Source: CADEED01 sp043747835
Lineage (GTDB): Bacteria > Pseudomonadota > Gammaproteobacteria > Steroidobacterales > Steroidobacteraceae
NCBI GenBank assembly: GCA_043747835.1
Contig: JAYTOK010000148.1
Span: 1 to 64,000 of the forward strand
Direction: 5' to 3'
DNA: 64,000 bases
Every line of letters begins with the position of its first letter. Position 1 is the first letter of the stretch. Below are positions 44,658-53,391 of the stretch, piece after piece. The notes beneath the pieces were generated by a model. That model ran no database searches and had not been told where the DNA came from. It saw only the letters and a program-made list of their open reading frames with translations. The position numbers were made by a program, and so were the translations under genes.

Positions 44658-45793
44658 TCAATGCGGTTCTGTTCTGGGTTTGCCTGTTCCTGATCGCGTA
44701 CCCGTATGCGATCTATCCGCTCGTGCTCGTGGGGTTCAACCGGTTGTTGGGCCGGAAGCCGCACGTCGCCGATCCCGCGTTCGAGCCGACCGTCACCGTC
44801 ATCCTGCCGGTGCACAACGAGGCGCGACGCATCGCGGAGAAAGTGCGCAACCTGCTCGCGCTGGATTATCCGCACGGCAAGCTGCAGGTGCTCGTCATCG
44901 GCGATGCCTGCACGGATGATTCGCTCGAACGCGCCCGCGCGGCGGGCGGCGGCCTCGTCGACGCGATTCCGCTAGCAAAGCGCGCCGGCAAGGCAGCGGG
45001 GCTCAACGCGGGACTCGAGCGCGCGACCGGCGAGATCGTCGTGTTCACGGACGCGGGCATCATTCTCGAGCCACAGTCGCTGCGGCGCCTCGTCGCGCAT
45101 TTCGCGGATCCCGCGATCGCCTGCGTCTCGGGCGAGGACTACATCGAAGGCAGCGGCGACAGCGAAGGGTTCTACGGCCGGCTCGAGCTGCTGTTCCGTC
45201 GCGAAGAGGCGCGACTGCATTCGATTGCCGGCGCGAGCGGCTGCTTCTACGCCCAGCGTCGTGACACCTGCAGACGCTTCATCGCGGGCATGGCGCCGGA
45301 TTTCCTGTCCGTACTCGTCAGCGTGACCGGCGGTCGCCGGGCGCTCGCCGAGCCCGCGGCGCGCGGTTCGATGACGGCCGCGTCCAGCCAGCGCGCGGAG
45401 TTCACGCGCAAGGTGCGCACGTTCCTGCGCGGCATCACCGCGTTGTTCGGCAACGCGCACCTGCTCAATCCGTTTCGCTACCCCGCCTTCAGTTTCATCC
45501 TCTGGTCGCACAAGCTGATGCGCTGGCTCGCGCCGCTGCCGATGGCGGGCGCGCTGGTCACTTCGTGGCTGTTGAGGGAACACGCCTTCTATCTAGTCGC
45601 GTTCATCGCGCAAGTGGTTTGTTACGCCTTCGCGGTCGCGGGTCTTCTCTGGCCGGCGCTCGCCGCGCGCGTGAGCCTCGTGCGCCTGGCCGCGTTCTTC
45701 GTGCTCGTGAACGCGGCGGCCTTCAAGGCGCTGCTGCTGTGGATCTCGGGCTCGCGGCTCGAAGTGTGGGAGCCGACGCGGAGACCTGAATGA
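44654..45793 (+). CDS. Membrane-bound family 2 glycosyltransferase, probable CTG start
   Basis: The 379-aa protein has an N-terminal membrane segment (FWVCLFLIAYPYAIYPLVLVG). A GT-A domain follows, with VTVILPVHNEARRIAEKV, VLVIGDACTDDS and FTDAGIILEPQ. Three C-terminal membrane segments follow after residue 280. No ATG, GTG or TTG exists in frame before the membrane segment. The only codon in the right place is CTG 44654, overlapping the NadE-like stop as CTGA, where an ATGA would be expected. The next in-frame GTG (44723) would cut into the membrane segment. The stop overlaps the next start as ATGA. Confidence 0.8.
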   Translation: MINAVLFWVCLFLIAYPYAIYPLVLVGFNRLLGRKPHVADPAFEPTVTVILPVHNEARRIAEKVRNLLALDYPHGKLQVLVIGDACTDDSLERARAAGGGLVDAIPLAKRAGKAAGLNAGLERATGEIVVFTDAGIILEPQSLRRLVAHFADPAIACVSGEDYIEGSGDSEGFYGRLELLFRREEARLHSIAGASGCFYAQRRDTCRRFIAGMAPDFLSVLVSVTGGRRALAEPAARGSMTAASSQRAEFTRKVRTFLRGITALFGNAHLLNPFRYPAFSFILWSHKLMRWLAPLPMAGALVTSWLLREHAFYLVAFIAQVVCYAFAVAGLLWPALAARVSLVRLAAFFVLVNAAAFKALLLWISGSRLEVWEPTRRPE

Positions 45794-46917
45794 GCGCGCG
45801 GCCGATTCGCGTGCTGCATTTGCGCGATTCTCCGTGGGTCGACGGTCCGGGCCGGACCATCCTCGACACCGCGACGCACCTCGACCCCGCCCAGATCGAA
45901 TATCACGTCGGTGCGTTTGTCGCGCCCGGTGGTGCGGCGCATCCGCTGGTCGCCGCGCTGCGCGCGGCCGGGAAGTCCGTGCGCGAACTCGAGGATCGCG
46001 GCGGACTCGACGAGAACCTCATCGCGCAGATCGTGCGATTGATGGAAGAGCTCGACATCGACATCCTGCACAGCAGCGAATTCCGCTCGAACATCATGGC
46101 CCAGCTCGCCCGCCGTCGGCGGCGAGTGAAGCTCGTGTGCACGGTCCACGGCTGGATCGTGAACACGACTCGCGGCCGCATCTACCGCTTCATCGACAAG
46201 GTGTTGCTGCGCCGGCTCGATTCGGTCCTGTTCGTCTCGGGCGCCACGCGCGCGCTCGTGCCCCGCTGGTGGCTGCCAGACTCGCGTACCGGCGTGCTGC
46301 ACAACGGTCTCGTGCTCGGCAAATACGGCGCGGAGATGGTCTCGGCGCCGCGCCGTCCGGTGGATTCGCGGAACGTGACGTTGCTGAACGTGGGCCGGCT
46401 CTCCCCCGAGAAAGGACAGGATCTGCTGCTGCAGGCCATGGCACCGCTGATCGCGCGCTACCCGGGTCTCACGCTGAAAATCGCGGGCACCGGTCCCGAG
46501 GAAGCGCGCTTGCGCGCTCTCGCGCAATCGCTGGGGTTGGGCGACCGCGTGCACTTTCTCGGCTACATTGACGACATGCCGAAGCTGTACGCGGACGTCG
46601 ATCTGCTCGTGCAGAGCTCGCTGACGGAAGGTTTGCCCAACGTCATCGTCGAGGCCGCGTACCTGCGCGTGCCGATTCTCGCGACGCGCGTGGGCGGAAC
46701 GGACGAAGTCGTCGAGCACGGCATGAGCGGCTGGCTCATCGGGGCCGGCGATGTGAGCGCGATCCGCGCGGGGCTCGAAGCATTCCTCGAGAACCCGCAG
46801 CGTTTCGTCGCGATGGGTGAGAGCGCGCAGCGGCGGATCGTCGAAGGCTTCTCGATCGCGGTGCGCACTGGCAAGCTCACGGAGTTCTATCGCCGTGTCT
46901 GCGCAGGCCCCTCATGA
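45790..46917 (+). CDS. Family 4 glycosyltransferase
   Basis: The 375-aa GT-B enzyme has an N-terminal acceptor domain (LHLRDSPWVDGPGRTI, with a Gly-rich loop) and a C-terminal nucleotide-sugar domain. The latter shows LLNVGRLSPEKGQDLLLQAM near residue 200 and the E-x7-E region SLTEGLPNVIVEAAYLRVPI near 280. No membrane segment is present. It should transfer one sugar in repeat-unit assembly. The start overlaps the previous stop, and its own TGA overlaps the start of the polymerase-like gene (ATGA). Confidence 0.88.
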   Translation: MSARPIRVLHLRDSPWVDGPGRTILDTATHLDPAQIEYHVGAFVAPGGAAHPLVAALRAAGKSVRELEDRGGLDENLIAQIVRLMEELDIDILHSSEFRSNIMAQLARRRRRVKLVCTVHGWIVNTTRGRIYRFIDKVLLRRLDSVLFVSGATRALVPRWWLPDSRTGVLHNGLVLGKYGAEMVSAPRRPVDSRNVTLLNVGRLSPEKGQDLLLQAMAPLIARYPGLTLKIAGTGPEEARLRALAQSLGLGDRVHFLGYIDDMPKLYADVDLLVQSSLTEGLPNVIVEAAYLRVPILATRVGGTDEVVEHGMSGWLIGAGDVSAIRAGLEAFLENPQRFVAMGESAQRRIVEGFSIAVRTGKLTEFYRRVCAGPS

Positions 46918-48239
46918 AAGTCGTCAAACCTACCGGCGGTCTCATCTACGGCTGGCTGCTCGTAGTGCTGTTCATGGAATATGCGCGGCCCGCGAGCTTT
47001 TTCCCGATTCTCAATATTCCGTTTTTCTATAGCGCTCTACCGCTGCTCCTGTTCGTCACGTCATGTTTCACGGAAGGACTGCGCAGTCCGAAAGAGGCAT
47101 TCTCGAACAAGCAGTCGAAATGGATCTTCGCATTGCTCGGCGTGGTGATGCTTTCGATGCTCATCTTCTGGGCGTACGCGATCGACGTCTTCACGTCAGT
47201 GCTCGGTTATGTGCTGGTTTTCGTCGTGCTCGCGCGGGTGTGCACCACGTGGTCTCGCATCCGCGGTGTCGTGAAGATGCTGATCTTCGCGCACCTCTTC
47301 CTGCTCGCCATGAACCCGCAGGTGCTGCTCGATCCAAACACGCGCCAATACATCAAGGGCGCAACCTTCCTGGGAGACGGCAACGATTTCGGCCTGTCGA
47401 TCTGCCTGCTGTTTCCACTCGGCATCTGGCTCGTGCAGACGAGTCCATCGAAATTTGGCAAACTGCTCAACATCCTCGCGCTGCTCGTACTGCTCTACGC
47501 GGTGGTCGCGTCACAGTCGCGCGGCGCCACGCTCGGCATCGGCGCGACGTTCGCGTTTCTCTGGTGGTGGAGCAAGCACAAAGCGATCGGCGCGGTCGCG
47601 ATGGCGGTTGCCGGCGTCGTGCTGCTGGCCCTTGCACCGTCCGCGTATACGGCCCGCATGGGCACGCTCTCCAATCCCACCGACGGTTCCGCGCAGGGAC
47701 GCATTGATGCCTGGGGGGCGGGCGTCGGCATGGGCGCGAAGAATCCGCTCATCGGCGTGGGCGCGGGGCACTTCGGTCCGCGGTGGGGCAAGACCGCGCA
47801 CTCCACGTACGTGCTTGCGTTCGGCGAGCTCGGCATTCCCGGCGTCATCTGTGTGTTCGCGATCGTGATCGGCAACATCCGCGCGACGATGAACCTGCGC
47901 AAACTCATTCGTGACGCGTTGGCTCCGCCGAAGGAGCCGGATTCGAAACCGAAGCCGTTCGCGGCACGAACGAAGGAGAAGGGCGAGTCGTCACCCGTCA
48001 CCTCGAACCAGGAAGTCATCGCGCGTGCGTTGCTGATGTCGGCGGCAGCGATGGTCGGGTTCGGCGTCGCGGGGGCATTCCTGTCCGCAACTTACTACCC
48101 GCACATCTACGTGCTCACCGGCCTCATGATCAGCGCGCGCGCGCTCGCATCGAGCGAAACGGGCATCGTGGTAAACGTCACCAAGGATCGCGTCGGCTTC
48201 CGGCGCGCGAACGCACGGCCGGGACTCAAGCCCGAGTGA
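46914..48239 (+). CDS. O-antigen ligase/polymerase-like membrane protein (Wzy_C)
   Basis: The 441-aa protein has about ten membrane segments. A periplasmic loop with TDGSAQGRIDAWGAGVGMG lies near residues 258-277, followed by PLIGVGAGHFG. The Arg and His residues there are typical of the Wzy_C/WaaL family. It probably polymerizes or ligates the lipid-linked repeat on the periplasmic side. A Lys/Pro-rich loop (residues 340-365) is probably cytoplasmic. It ends the plus-strand operon, and its last 14 bp overlap the convergent glycosyltransferase gene. Confidence 0.85.
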   Translation: MKVVKPTGGLIYGWLLVVLFMEYARPASFFPILNIPFFYSALPLLLFVTSCFTEGLRSPKEAFSNKQSKWIFALLGVVMLSMLIFWAYAIDVFTSVLGYVLVFVVLARVCTTWSRIRGVVKMLIFAHLFLLAMNPQVLLDPNTRQYIKGATFLGDGNDFGLSICLLFPLGIWLVQTSPSKFGKLLNILALLVLLYAVVASQSRGATLGIGATFAFLWWWSKHKAIGAVAMAVAGVVLLALAPSAYTARMGTLSNPTDGSAQGRIDAWGAGVGMGAKNPLIGVGAGHFGPRWGKTAHSTYVLAFGELGIPGVICVFAIVIGNIRATMNLRKLIRDALAPPKEPDSKPKPFAARTKEKGESSPVTSNQEVIARALLMSAAAMVGFGVAGAFLSATYYPHIYVLTGLMISARALASSETGIVVNVTKDRVGFRRANARPGLKPE

Positions 48240-49074
48240 CCGCCTCGAGATAGCGACGTCCGAAAGCGACGTCCCTGTGGACGACGCCCGCGAGCTGCCA
48301 CGCAGCGAGGCGAAGTTCGCCCAGGCGCATTCGCCGCCACTCACGGTCGAGCTTGCCTCGCTTGTAGAGGTCGTACCACCGGCGCCAGTGATACCCCTGT
48401 AGTTTGGTGAGGCTCTTGTTGGCTTCTAGCGCCGCGCCACCCTGGATCACCTTGAGGAAGAAATGGTCGCGGCTGCGCAACGGGTAATGGTGGATCACGA
48501 AGCCTTCGTGCTGCCCGATCCGCGGCGCGGCGACGTCGACTACGTGATTGCCCATCAGGATTTCCCGGAAGCCGGCCACGTTGAACATGACCTTGCCCTG
48601 GATCGGCTTGAGCACGTAGGGAAGCTTCGGGATCTTCGGCGGCTTCGCTGCCTTGTACTGCATGCGCAGCACCGGATCCGCTTCGTGCGCAGGATCGTTC
48701 GCCGTGGGTACAAAGTTGACGGTCGGCACCTTGATCACATTGCCAGGAGTCGCGGCGACGATCTCACGAAGGTTCTTGTCGGGGCAGGTCCACAACTCGT
48801 CCGCGTCGCACGGGACCACCCAATCGGCGGCGTACTCATCCGCGGCGAGCCGCACGAGCTCGCTCGTCATCGCGGCCTGGTTGTAGAGGCCCTGGCGGCG
48901 CAGGTGCGTAACGCGGCCGGCGCGGGCCAGATCGCTCAGGATGTCGGGGGTCGCGTCAGTCGAATCGTGGTCGATCACAATCGCGTGATCGACCCCCGTG
49001 GCCAGATGCCAACGCAACGTAGGTCCGATGATGTCGGCCTCGTTGCGCGCGAGCATGACGAGCACGATTCGCAC
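48226..49074 (-). CDS. Family 2-like glycosyltransferase
   Basis: The 282-aa protein starts MRIVLVMLARNEADIIGPTL and has VIDHDSTDATPDIL and WVVPCDADELW near residue 88, the metal-binding acidic motif. A late HEGFVIHHYPLRSRDHFF stretch is typical of the Glyco_tranf_2_4 group. It should act in the cytoplasm on a lipid-linked sugar. It is the last gene of a seven-gene minus-strand operon and starts 7 bp after the methyltransferase stop. Its 3' end overlaps the convergent polymerase-like gene by 14 bp. Confidence 0.85.
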   Translation of the reverse strand: MRIVLVMLARNEADIIGPTLRWHLATGVDHAIVIDHDSTDATPDILSDLARAGRVTHLRRQGLYNQAAMTSELVRLAADEYAADWVVPCDADELWTCPDKNLREIVAATPGNVIKVPTVNFVPTANDPAHEADPVLRMQYKAAKPPKIPKLPYVLKPIQGKVMFNVAGFREILMGNHVVDVAAPRIGQHEGFVIHHYPLRSRDHFFLKVIQGGAALEANKSLTKLQGYHWRRWYDLYKRGKLDREWRRMRLGELRLAAWQLAGVVHRDVAFGRRYLEAVTRA

Positions 49075-49081
49075 GGGTGAC

Positions 49082-49900
49082 TCAGTTCGGGCGGCGGAAT
49101 ACGAGCAGGTTGCCGTACGAGGGTCCTCCCGCCCGGACCCAGCGGTACCACGCGTTGTTGAACACGTGGACCAGCCAGCGCAACGGCTTGAACGGCAGGA
49201 TCATGTAGATCTCCGAGAATTGCCCGGCGCGGCGCTGCACGAGCGTCAAGCCGTGCTTCTCGAACTCGCGGATGAGCCACGGAATGTCGGCCTGGCGTGT
49301 CATGAGCTTGCCCGTGGGCGAAGGCTCCCAGAACTCGAGGCCGGCTGGCGTCGGGTTGAGCTCACCCAGATTCCTGCCCAACAACTTCTTGAGATTGCGC
49401 AACAGCACGGCCTGGATCGAGCGCACGTTGCCTTCGCTGATCACCATCACGCCGCCAGGCGCTACGATTCGCGACAGTTCGGCGACCGCCTTCGTGACGT
49501 CGGGCACGTGCATGAGCACACCCCAGCACAGCACGCGGTCCGCGCTCGCGGTTTCGAGCTGCAGCGCGGTGAGGTCGGCCTGGCGGAATTCCATGCGCTC
49601 CAGGAGTCCGGCGGCTTGCGCTTCGGCGCGAGCGTGCTCGAGGATCGCGGCCGAGAAGTCGAGGCCGAGCACGCGGTAGCCGCGTTTCGCGAGATGCAAT
49701 GACTTCGTCGCGGAGCCGCAGCCGCCGTCGACGACGGCCTTCTCCGTGGGTGCGCCGAAGGCGCGCGCGATATCGTCGAACGCCAGGTTGTAGAAGCGGT
49801 CGTTCTCGCTGGTGCGGAACTGGCGCTGCCACGAGGCATGGATGTCCATCGCCTGCAGCGTGGACTTCGGCTCTTTTCTGACGTCGGCGTCAACGGCCAT
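49082..49900 (-). CDS. SAM-dependent methyltransferase
   Basis: The 272-aa class I methyltransferase has the SAM motif AVVDGGCGSATKSLHLA near residue 55 and the acidic strand VLGLDFSAAIL near 77. FRQADLTALQLETASADRVL and the LSRIVAPGGVMVISE loop complete the fold. It could methylate a sugar hydroxyl or carboxyl of the polymer. AAAGGGA precedes the ATG at a good distance. It lies between the ATP-grasp gene (22 bp upstream) and a glycosyltransferase gene (7 bp downstream), so it belongs to the same operon. Confidence 0.85.
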   Translation of the reverse strand: MAVDADVRKEPKSTLQAMDIHASWQRQFRTSENDRFYNLAFDDIARAFGAPTEKAVVDGGCGSATKSLHLAKRGYRVLGLDFSAAILEHARAEAQAAGLLERMEFRQADLTALQLETASADRVLCWGVLMHVPDVTKAVAELSRIVAPGGVMVISEGNVRSIQAVLLRNLKKLLGRNLGELNPTPAGLEFWEPSPTGKLMTRQADIPWLIREFEKHGLTLVQRRAGQFSEIYMILPFKPLRWLVHVFNNAWYRWVRAGGPSYGNLLVFRRPN

Positions 49901-49922
49901 GGTGGAATCCCTTTGTTGGTTC

Positions 49923-51101
49923 TCAAACTAGTTTGAAGCGTCGCGCCCATTCGAGGCGCGCCGGTTTGAAGTCATCGAGCCGCTCGATCTCGCAGCGCGC
50001 GTCGGGCCCGAACGGACTCAGGAAAGCGGCGAGGGCGCTCCAGCGCCCCGGGTGCGAAGGCGGCAGGTTGAGCCGCTCTCGCGACCGGAACAACTGCAGC
50101 AGCATGGCGTCGAGATCGCCCGCGAGCCAGCGCGAACGCACGCCCACGCGATAGGCCGGCGGCGCGGGCAGTTCTTGCTCCAGCGCGATCGCGGCCGCGA
50201 TGTTCGGGAAGTCGACGCCCGCCAGGATCGAGAGCTGCAGCGAGCCCCAGAAACGGCCGTTGATCTCCATGAGGCGCAGGCTGCCGTCGCGCTTGTCCTG
50301 TTTGAACTCGACCATCGCGACGCCGCGCCAGCCGATGTGGTTCAGGAGTTTCGTCGCATGCTCCGCGGCGACCGGATCGACCGCGGCACTCTCACACAGC
50401 ACGCTCACGCCGCCGGACGGCGGTTTTTCGCGCAAACGGCGGTGGGCGAACAGGGCCACGGTCCGGCCGCGGTCGACGGCGGCGAACACGCCGACGCCGG
50501 GTCCTTCGATGCGCTCCTGCAGCAGCACGGGATACACGGCGGGCGGCAGGCGTTCGAGCGCCGCGCGCAACGCCGCGGCATCCATGGCGTAGGCGACGCC
50601 CGTCGACACCCATCCTTCGTCGGTGCGCACGCGCGAGCGCGACGGCTTCATGACGATGGGGAAGCCGAGTTCGGGGGCGCGTGCGATTCCATCGGCGGCC
50701 GATGTCGCGACGAGAGTGCGCGGTACGGGGATGCCGAGTTCGCGCGCGAGGTTGATGACGAATGCCTTGTCGGAGGCGTTCGCGACCGTCGTCGAGTCCG
50801 GAAAGGGGATACGGCCCGAGAGTTTCTGCTGATGGGCGGTGACGAGCAGCGTCGTCACCTCCGTCATCGGGAGTACGACGTCGATGTTCCGGCGCCGCGT
50901 GATCTGCGCGAGCGCTTGGACGAACCCCTCGCTGTCGGCGGCGGGGTCGGGGTAGCGCTCGAACGCAGTCGAGTGGCGCGACACGGCCGCGAGCGAGGAG
51001 TGAGAGATGCCGGCGGTCACGACCTCGTGACCGCGCGCTCCGAGAGTGCGCACGGCGGCGAGCGCTGCGCGCGTGTCGCTATCCGTGACGAGGATGCGCA
51101 T
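49923..51101 (-). CDS. ATP-grasp ligase
   Basis: The 392-aa protein begins MRILVTDSDTRAALAAVRTLG, a pre-ATP-grasp Rossmann region. The ATP-grasp domain has FPIVMKPSRSR near residue 145 and the metal-site ending LRLMEINGRFWGSLQLS near residue 290. Such enzymes form an amide or thioester from a carboxylate through an acyl-phosphate. Here the role may be to join an amino acid to a sugar or carrier, consistent with the FemAB and aminotransferase genes in the operon. The start overlaps the deacetylase gene by 23 bp. The longer open frame upstream is within that gene. Confidence 0.85.
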   Translation of the reverse strand: MRILVTDSDTRAALAAVRTLGARGHEVVTAGISHSSLAAVSRHSTAFERYPDPAADSEGFVQALAQITRRRNIDVVLPMTEVTTLLVTAHQQKLSGRIPFPDSTTVANASDKAFVINLARELGIPVPRTLVATSAADGIARAPELGFPIVMKPSRSRVRTDEGWVSTGVAYAMDAAALRAALERLPPAVYPVLLQERIEGPGVGVFAAVDRGRTVALFAHRRLREKPPSGGVSVLCESAAVDPVAAEHATKLLNHIGWRGVAMVEFKQDKRDGSLRLMEINGRFWGSLQLSILAGVDFPNIAAAIALEQELPAPPAYRVGVRSRWLAGDLDAMLLQLFRSRERLNLPPSHPGRWSALAAFLSPFGPDARCEIERLDDFKPARLEWARRFKLV

Positions 51102-52155
51102 CGATACGTGGCGCCGGCGAACGGCGCAGTCGGTTGAAGACCTGGAGGATCGCGCACAGGAAGTCCGGCAGCGTGTCGGTGGCGCTTCCGCCGATGTTGA
51201 TGCGCGGTAGTTTGAAGGGGTCGCGCACGTCGCCGACCAGGCCCTTGTCCGTGGTGAATCCCAGCTGGTAACCCGCCGCGCGCGTGAGCCGCACGACGAC
51301 ATCGTCGTAGTTGCCGTTCGGATAGCCGATCGACGTCGTGGGCACGCCCACCGCCGCGGTCACGCGCTTGCCGGCTTCTTCGAGCTCCGTCGCGGCGCGC
51401 TCCGGCGAGAGTTTCGTGAGGGGTGTGTGCGAGCAGCCATGCGCGCCGACATTCACGCGCGTGCCTTGCACGAGACCCGCCACCTGTTGCCAGTCCATGA
51501 ACCGGTCGTCGCCGGGCGACACCTCCGGACCCACGACATCGCGCACGCGCGCTTCGATGGCCTCGATGTCCGCCGGCGGCAGCTTCTTCAGCCGGTCGAC
51601 CGCATCGCGGATGAGGCGGCGCTGTTCGGCCTCGTCCAGGTCGGCGAGGCCCGGGCGCGCGGCGATCTCCTCGACGAGTGCGCGCGCATCAGCGCCGCCG
51701 CGCACTCCATTGAACAGCAAGCGCGAGAGGCGCTCCTGCCAGAAGCAGCCGCTGCCGCCGATGTAGTCAGTCGCCACGAAAATCACGGCGGGAACCTGTT
51801 GCTCGCGCAGGATCGGCAGCGCGTGCTCGAAGTTGTCGCGCCAGCCGTCGTCGAACGTGACGACGCAGCTGCCGGACGGCAGATCTCGCCCGGACTCGAG
51901 GTGGTCGGCCAGCTCGGCGATCGACAGCACGCGGAAGTGACGGCGCAGGAAGGCCATCTGGCGCGCGAATGCTTCCGGCGTGACGCAGATGCTGGGCGAG
52001 GAGAAGGTGTCCGCGCCCGCGGGCAGCACGCGGTGGTACATCAACACGAAAGTCTTGCGACGAAACCGGAAGGACGCCATCAGCCAGAGCGCGCCGGTGT
52101 AGTAGAGCGTGTTCGCGATGATGCGGCGGCCGCGCCTGCGCAGGAATTCGCTCAT
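51079..52155 (-). CDS. Polysaccharide deacetylase 2
   Basis: The 358-aa protein starts MSEFLRRRGRRIIANTLYYT and has a hydrophobic stretch near residues 18-30. The NodB domain shows FVLMYHRVLPAG, SCVVTFDDGWRDNFEHALP (motif 1) and NVGAHGCSHTPLTKLSPE (motif 2). It differs from the deacetylase at 34608 in having a long insert (residues 135-200) between motifs 1 and 2. It should deacetylate an N-acetyl sugar of the polymer or a precursor. The ATG overlaps the stop of the aminotransferase gene (ATGA). Confidence 0.87.
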   Translation of the reverse strand: MSEFLRRRGRRIIANTLYYTGALWLMASFRFRRKTFVLMYHRVLPAGADTFSSPSICVTPEAFARQMAFLRRHFRVLSIAELADHLESGRDLPSGSCVVTFDDGWRDNFEHALPILREQQVPAVIFVATDYIGGSGCFWQERLSRLLFNGVRGGADARALVEEIAARPGLADLDEAEQRRLIRDAVDRLKKLPPADIEAIEARVRDVVGPEVSPGDDRFMDWQQVAGLVQGTRVNVGAHGCSHTPLTKLSPERAATELEEAGKRVTAAVGVPTTSIGYPNGNYDDVVVRLTRAAGYQLGFTTDKGLVGDVRDPFKLPRINIGGSATDTLPDFLCAILQVFNRLRRSPAPRIDAHPRHG

Positions 52156-53354
52156 GACAGCGCGCCGGTGACGGCGGCGCGGATGCGCCGCTCGAAACCT
52201 TCCGGACAGAAACCATGCGTCGGCAGCGTGACCATTCGCGAGGCGACGTCGCGTGCACCCGGCATGGGGTCGTTCACGCGCAGGCGTGCCGCGACTTCGG
52301 GCACGTCGCACAGCGCGAGTGGATAGGAGATCGTGGCACCGATGCCGGCCGCATCGATCGCGGCGACTACCGCATCGCGCTTCGACGCGTCCGTCACCCG
52401 CAACGGAAAGCGCACCCAGGCGGGTTCGGCGTCCGGCGCGATGGTGGGCAGCTCGATGCCGGGCGCGCCCTCGAGCGCGGCGCGCAATCGCGCCGCCTTC
52501 GCACGCCGGTCGGCGGCGATTCCGTCGAGCCGGCGCAGCAGTTCGAGCGCGACGCCCATCTGCGGCGCGCTCAGGTGCGCGATGGGGTAACGCTCTTCGT
52601 ACATCGTCTTGCCGAGTCCGAGGAAGGGCAGCGAGCGGATCGCGCCGTAGAGCGCGGGACGCAGGCAGACGGAGTAGATGGGTAGTTTGAGGCAATTGCC
52701 GAAGGTCTCGGCGAGCGTGGCGGGTGGCAGCGCGCCGATCCCGGCGCCGATTGCCTGAGCCACGCGTTCGTCCTTGCAGACGATGGCGCCGCCCTGGATC
52801 GTGCAGATGACCTTGCCCTTGTCGAAGCTGTAGAGCCCGGCGTCGCCGAACGCGCCCACCGCGCGGCCACCGACCCGCGCGCCGAAGGACTGCGCGCTGT
52901 CGTCGACCATCGACACGCCACGGTCACGCGCGATCTTCTCGATTGCGGGCAGGTCGTTGGGAATGCCGTAGAGATTGGATGTGACCACGGCCAGGGCACG
53001 CGAGAAATCTGCCTTGGCGAGCGCCTGCGGGTCCATGCCGAGCGTGCGCGGGTCGACGTCGACGAGCCGGAACTTGAGACCGGCGCGCGCGATGGAGGCG
53101 GGCACCGAATAGCAGGTATAGGCGGGAACCAGAACTTCGTCGCGTTGCGGATCGTTGGCGACTTTACGCAGTGCCTGGAGGATCAGCGTCATCGCGGCGC
53201 GGCCGGAAGCGATCGGCCAGGCGTGGGGCAGGCCGGACCGGCGGCGGATCTCGGCATCGAGCAGGCTCCGCGTGTCCGCGAACGTGCCGCGCGCGAAGCC
53301 ACGGCCGATTTCGACCAGGCTCATCACGGTGCCGGCGGGAGCTAAGTAGGCCAC
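52152..53354 (-). CDS. DegT/DnrJ/EryC1/StrS-family aminotransferase
   Basis: The 400-aa PLP enzyme has EVLVPAYTCYSVPASIARAG near residue 75, VDDSAQSFGARVGG near 155 and AGLYSFDKGKVICTIQGG near 180. Lys of the SFDKGK motif is the likely PLP-binding residue. Members of the family convert keto-sugars to amino sugars. That fits a cluster with deacetylases and FemAB-type acyltransferases that act on amines. Its start region lies 37 bp after the FemAB gene. An internal ATG at codon 11 (MSLVEIGRGF) is a possible alternative start. Confidence 0.87.
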   Translation of the reverse strand: MAYLAPAGTVMSLVEIGRGFARGTFADTRSLLDAEIRRRSGLPHAWPIASGRAAMTLILQALRKVANDPQRDEVLVPAYTCYSVPASIARAGLKFRLVDVDPRTLGMDPQALAKADFSRALAVVTSNLYGIPNDLPAIEKIARDRGVSMVDDSAQSFGARVGGRAVGAFGDAGLYSFDKGKVICTIQGGAIVCKDERVAQAIGAGIGALPPATLAETFGNCLKLPIYSVCLRPALYGAIRSLPFLGLGKTMYEERYPIAHLSAPQMGVALELLRRLDGIAADRRAKAARLRAALEGAPGIELPTIAPDAEPAWVRFPLRVTDASKRDAVVAAIDAAGIGATISYPLALCDVPEVAARLRVNDPMPGARDVASRMVTLPTHGFCPEGFERRIRAAVTGALS

Positions 53355-53391
53355 GACTATCTATTGCTCTTGATCAAGCTCTGGGGTTGGC

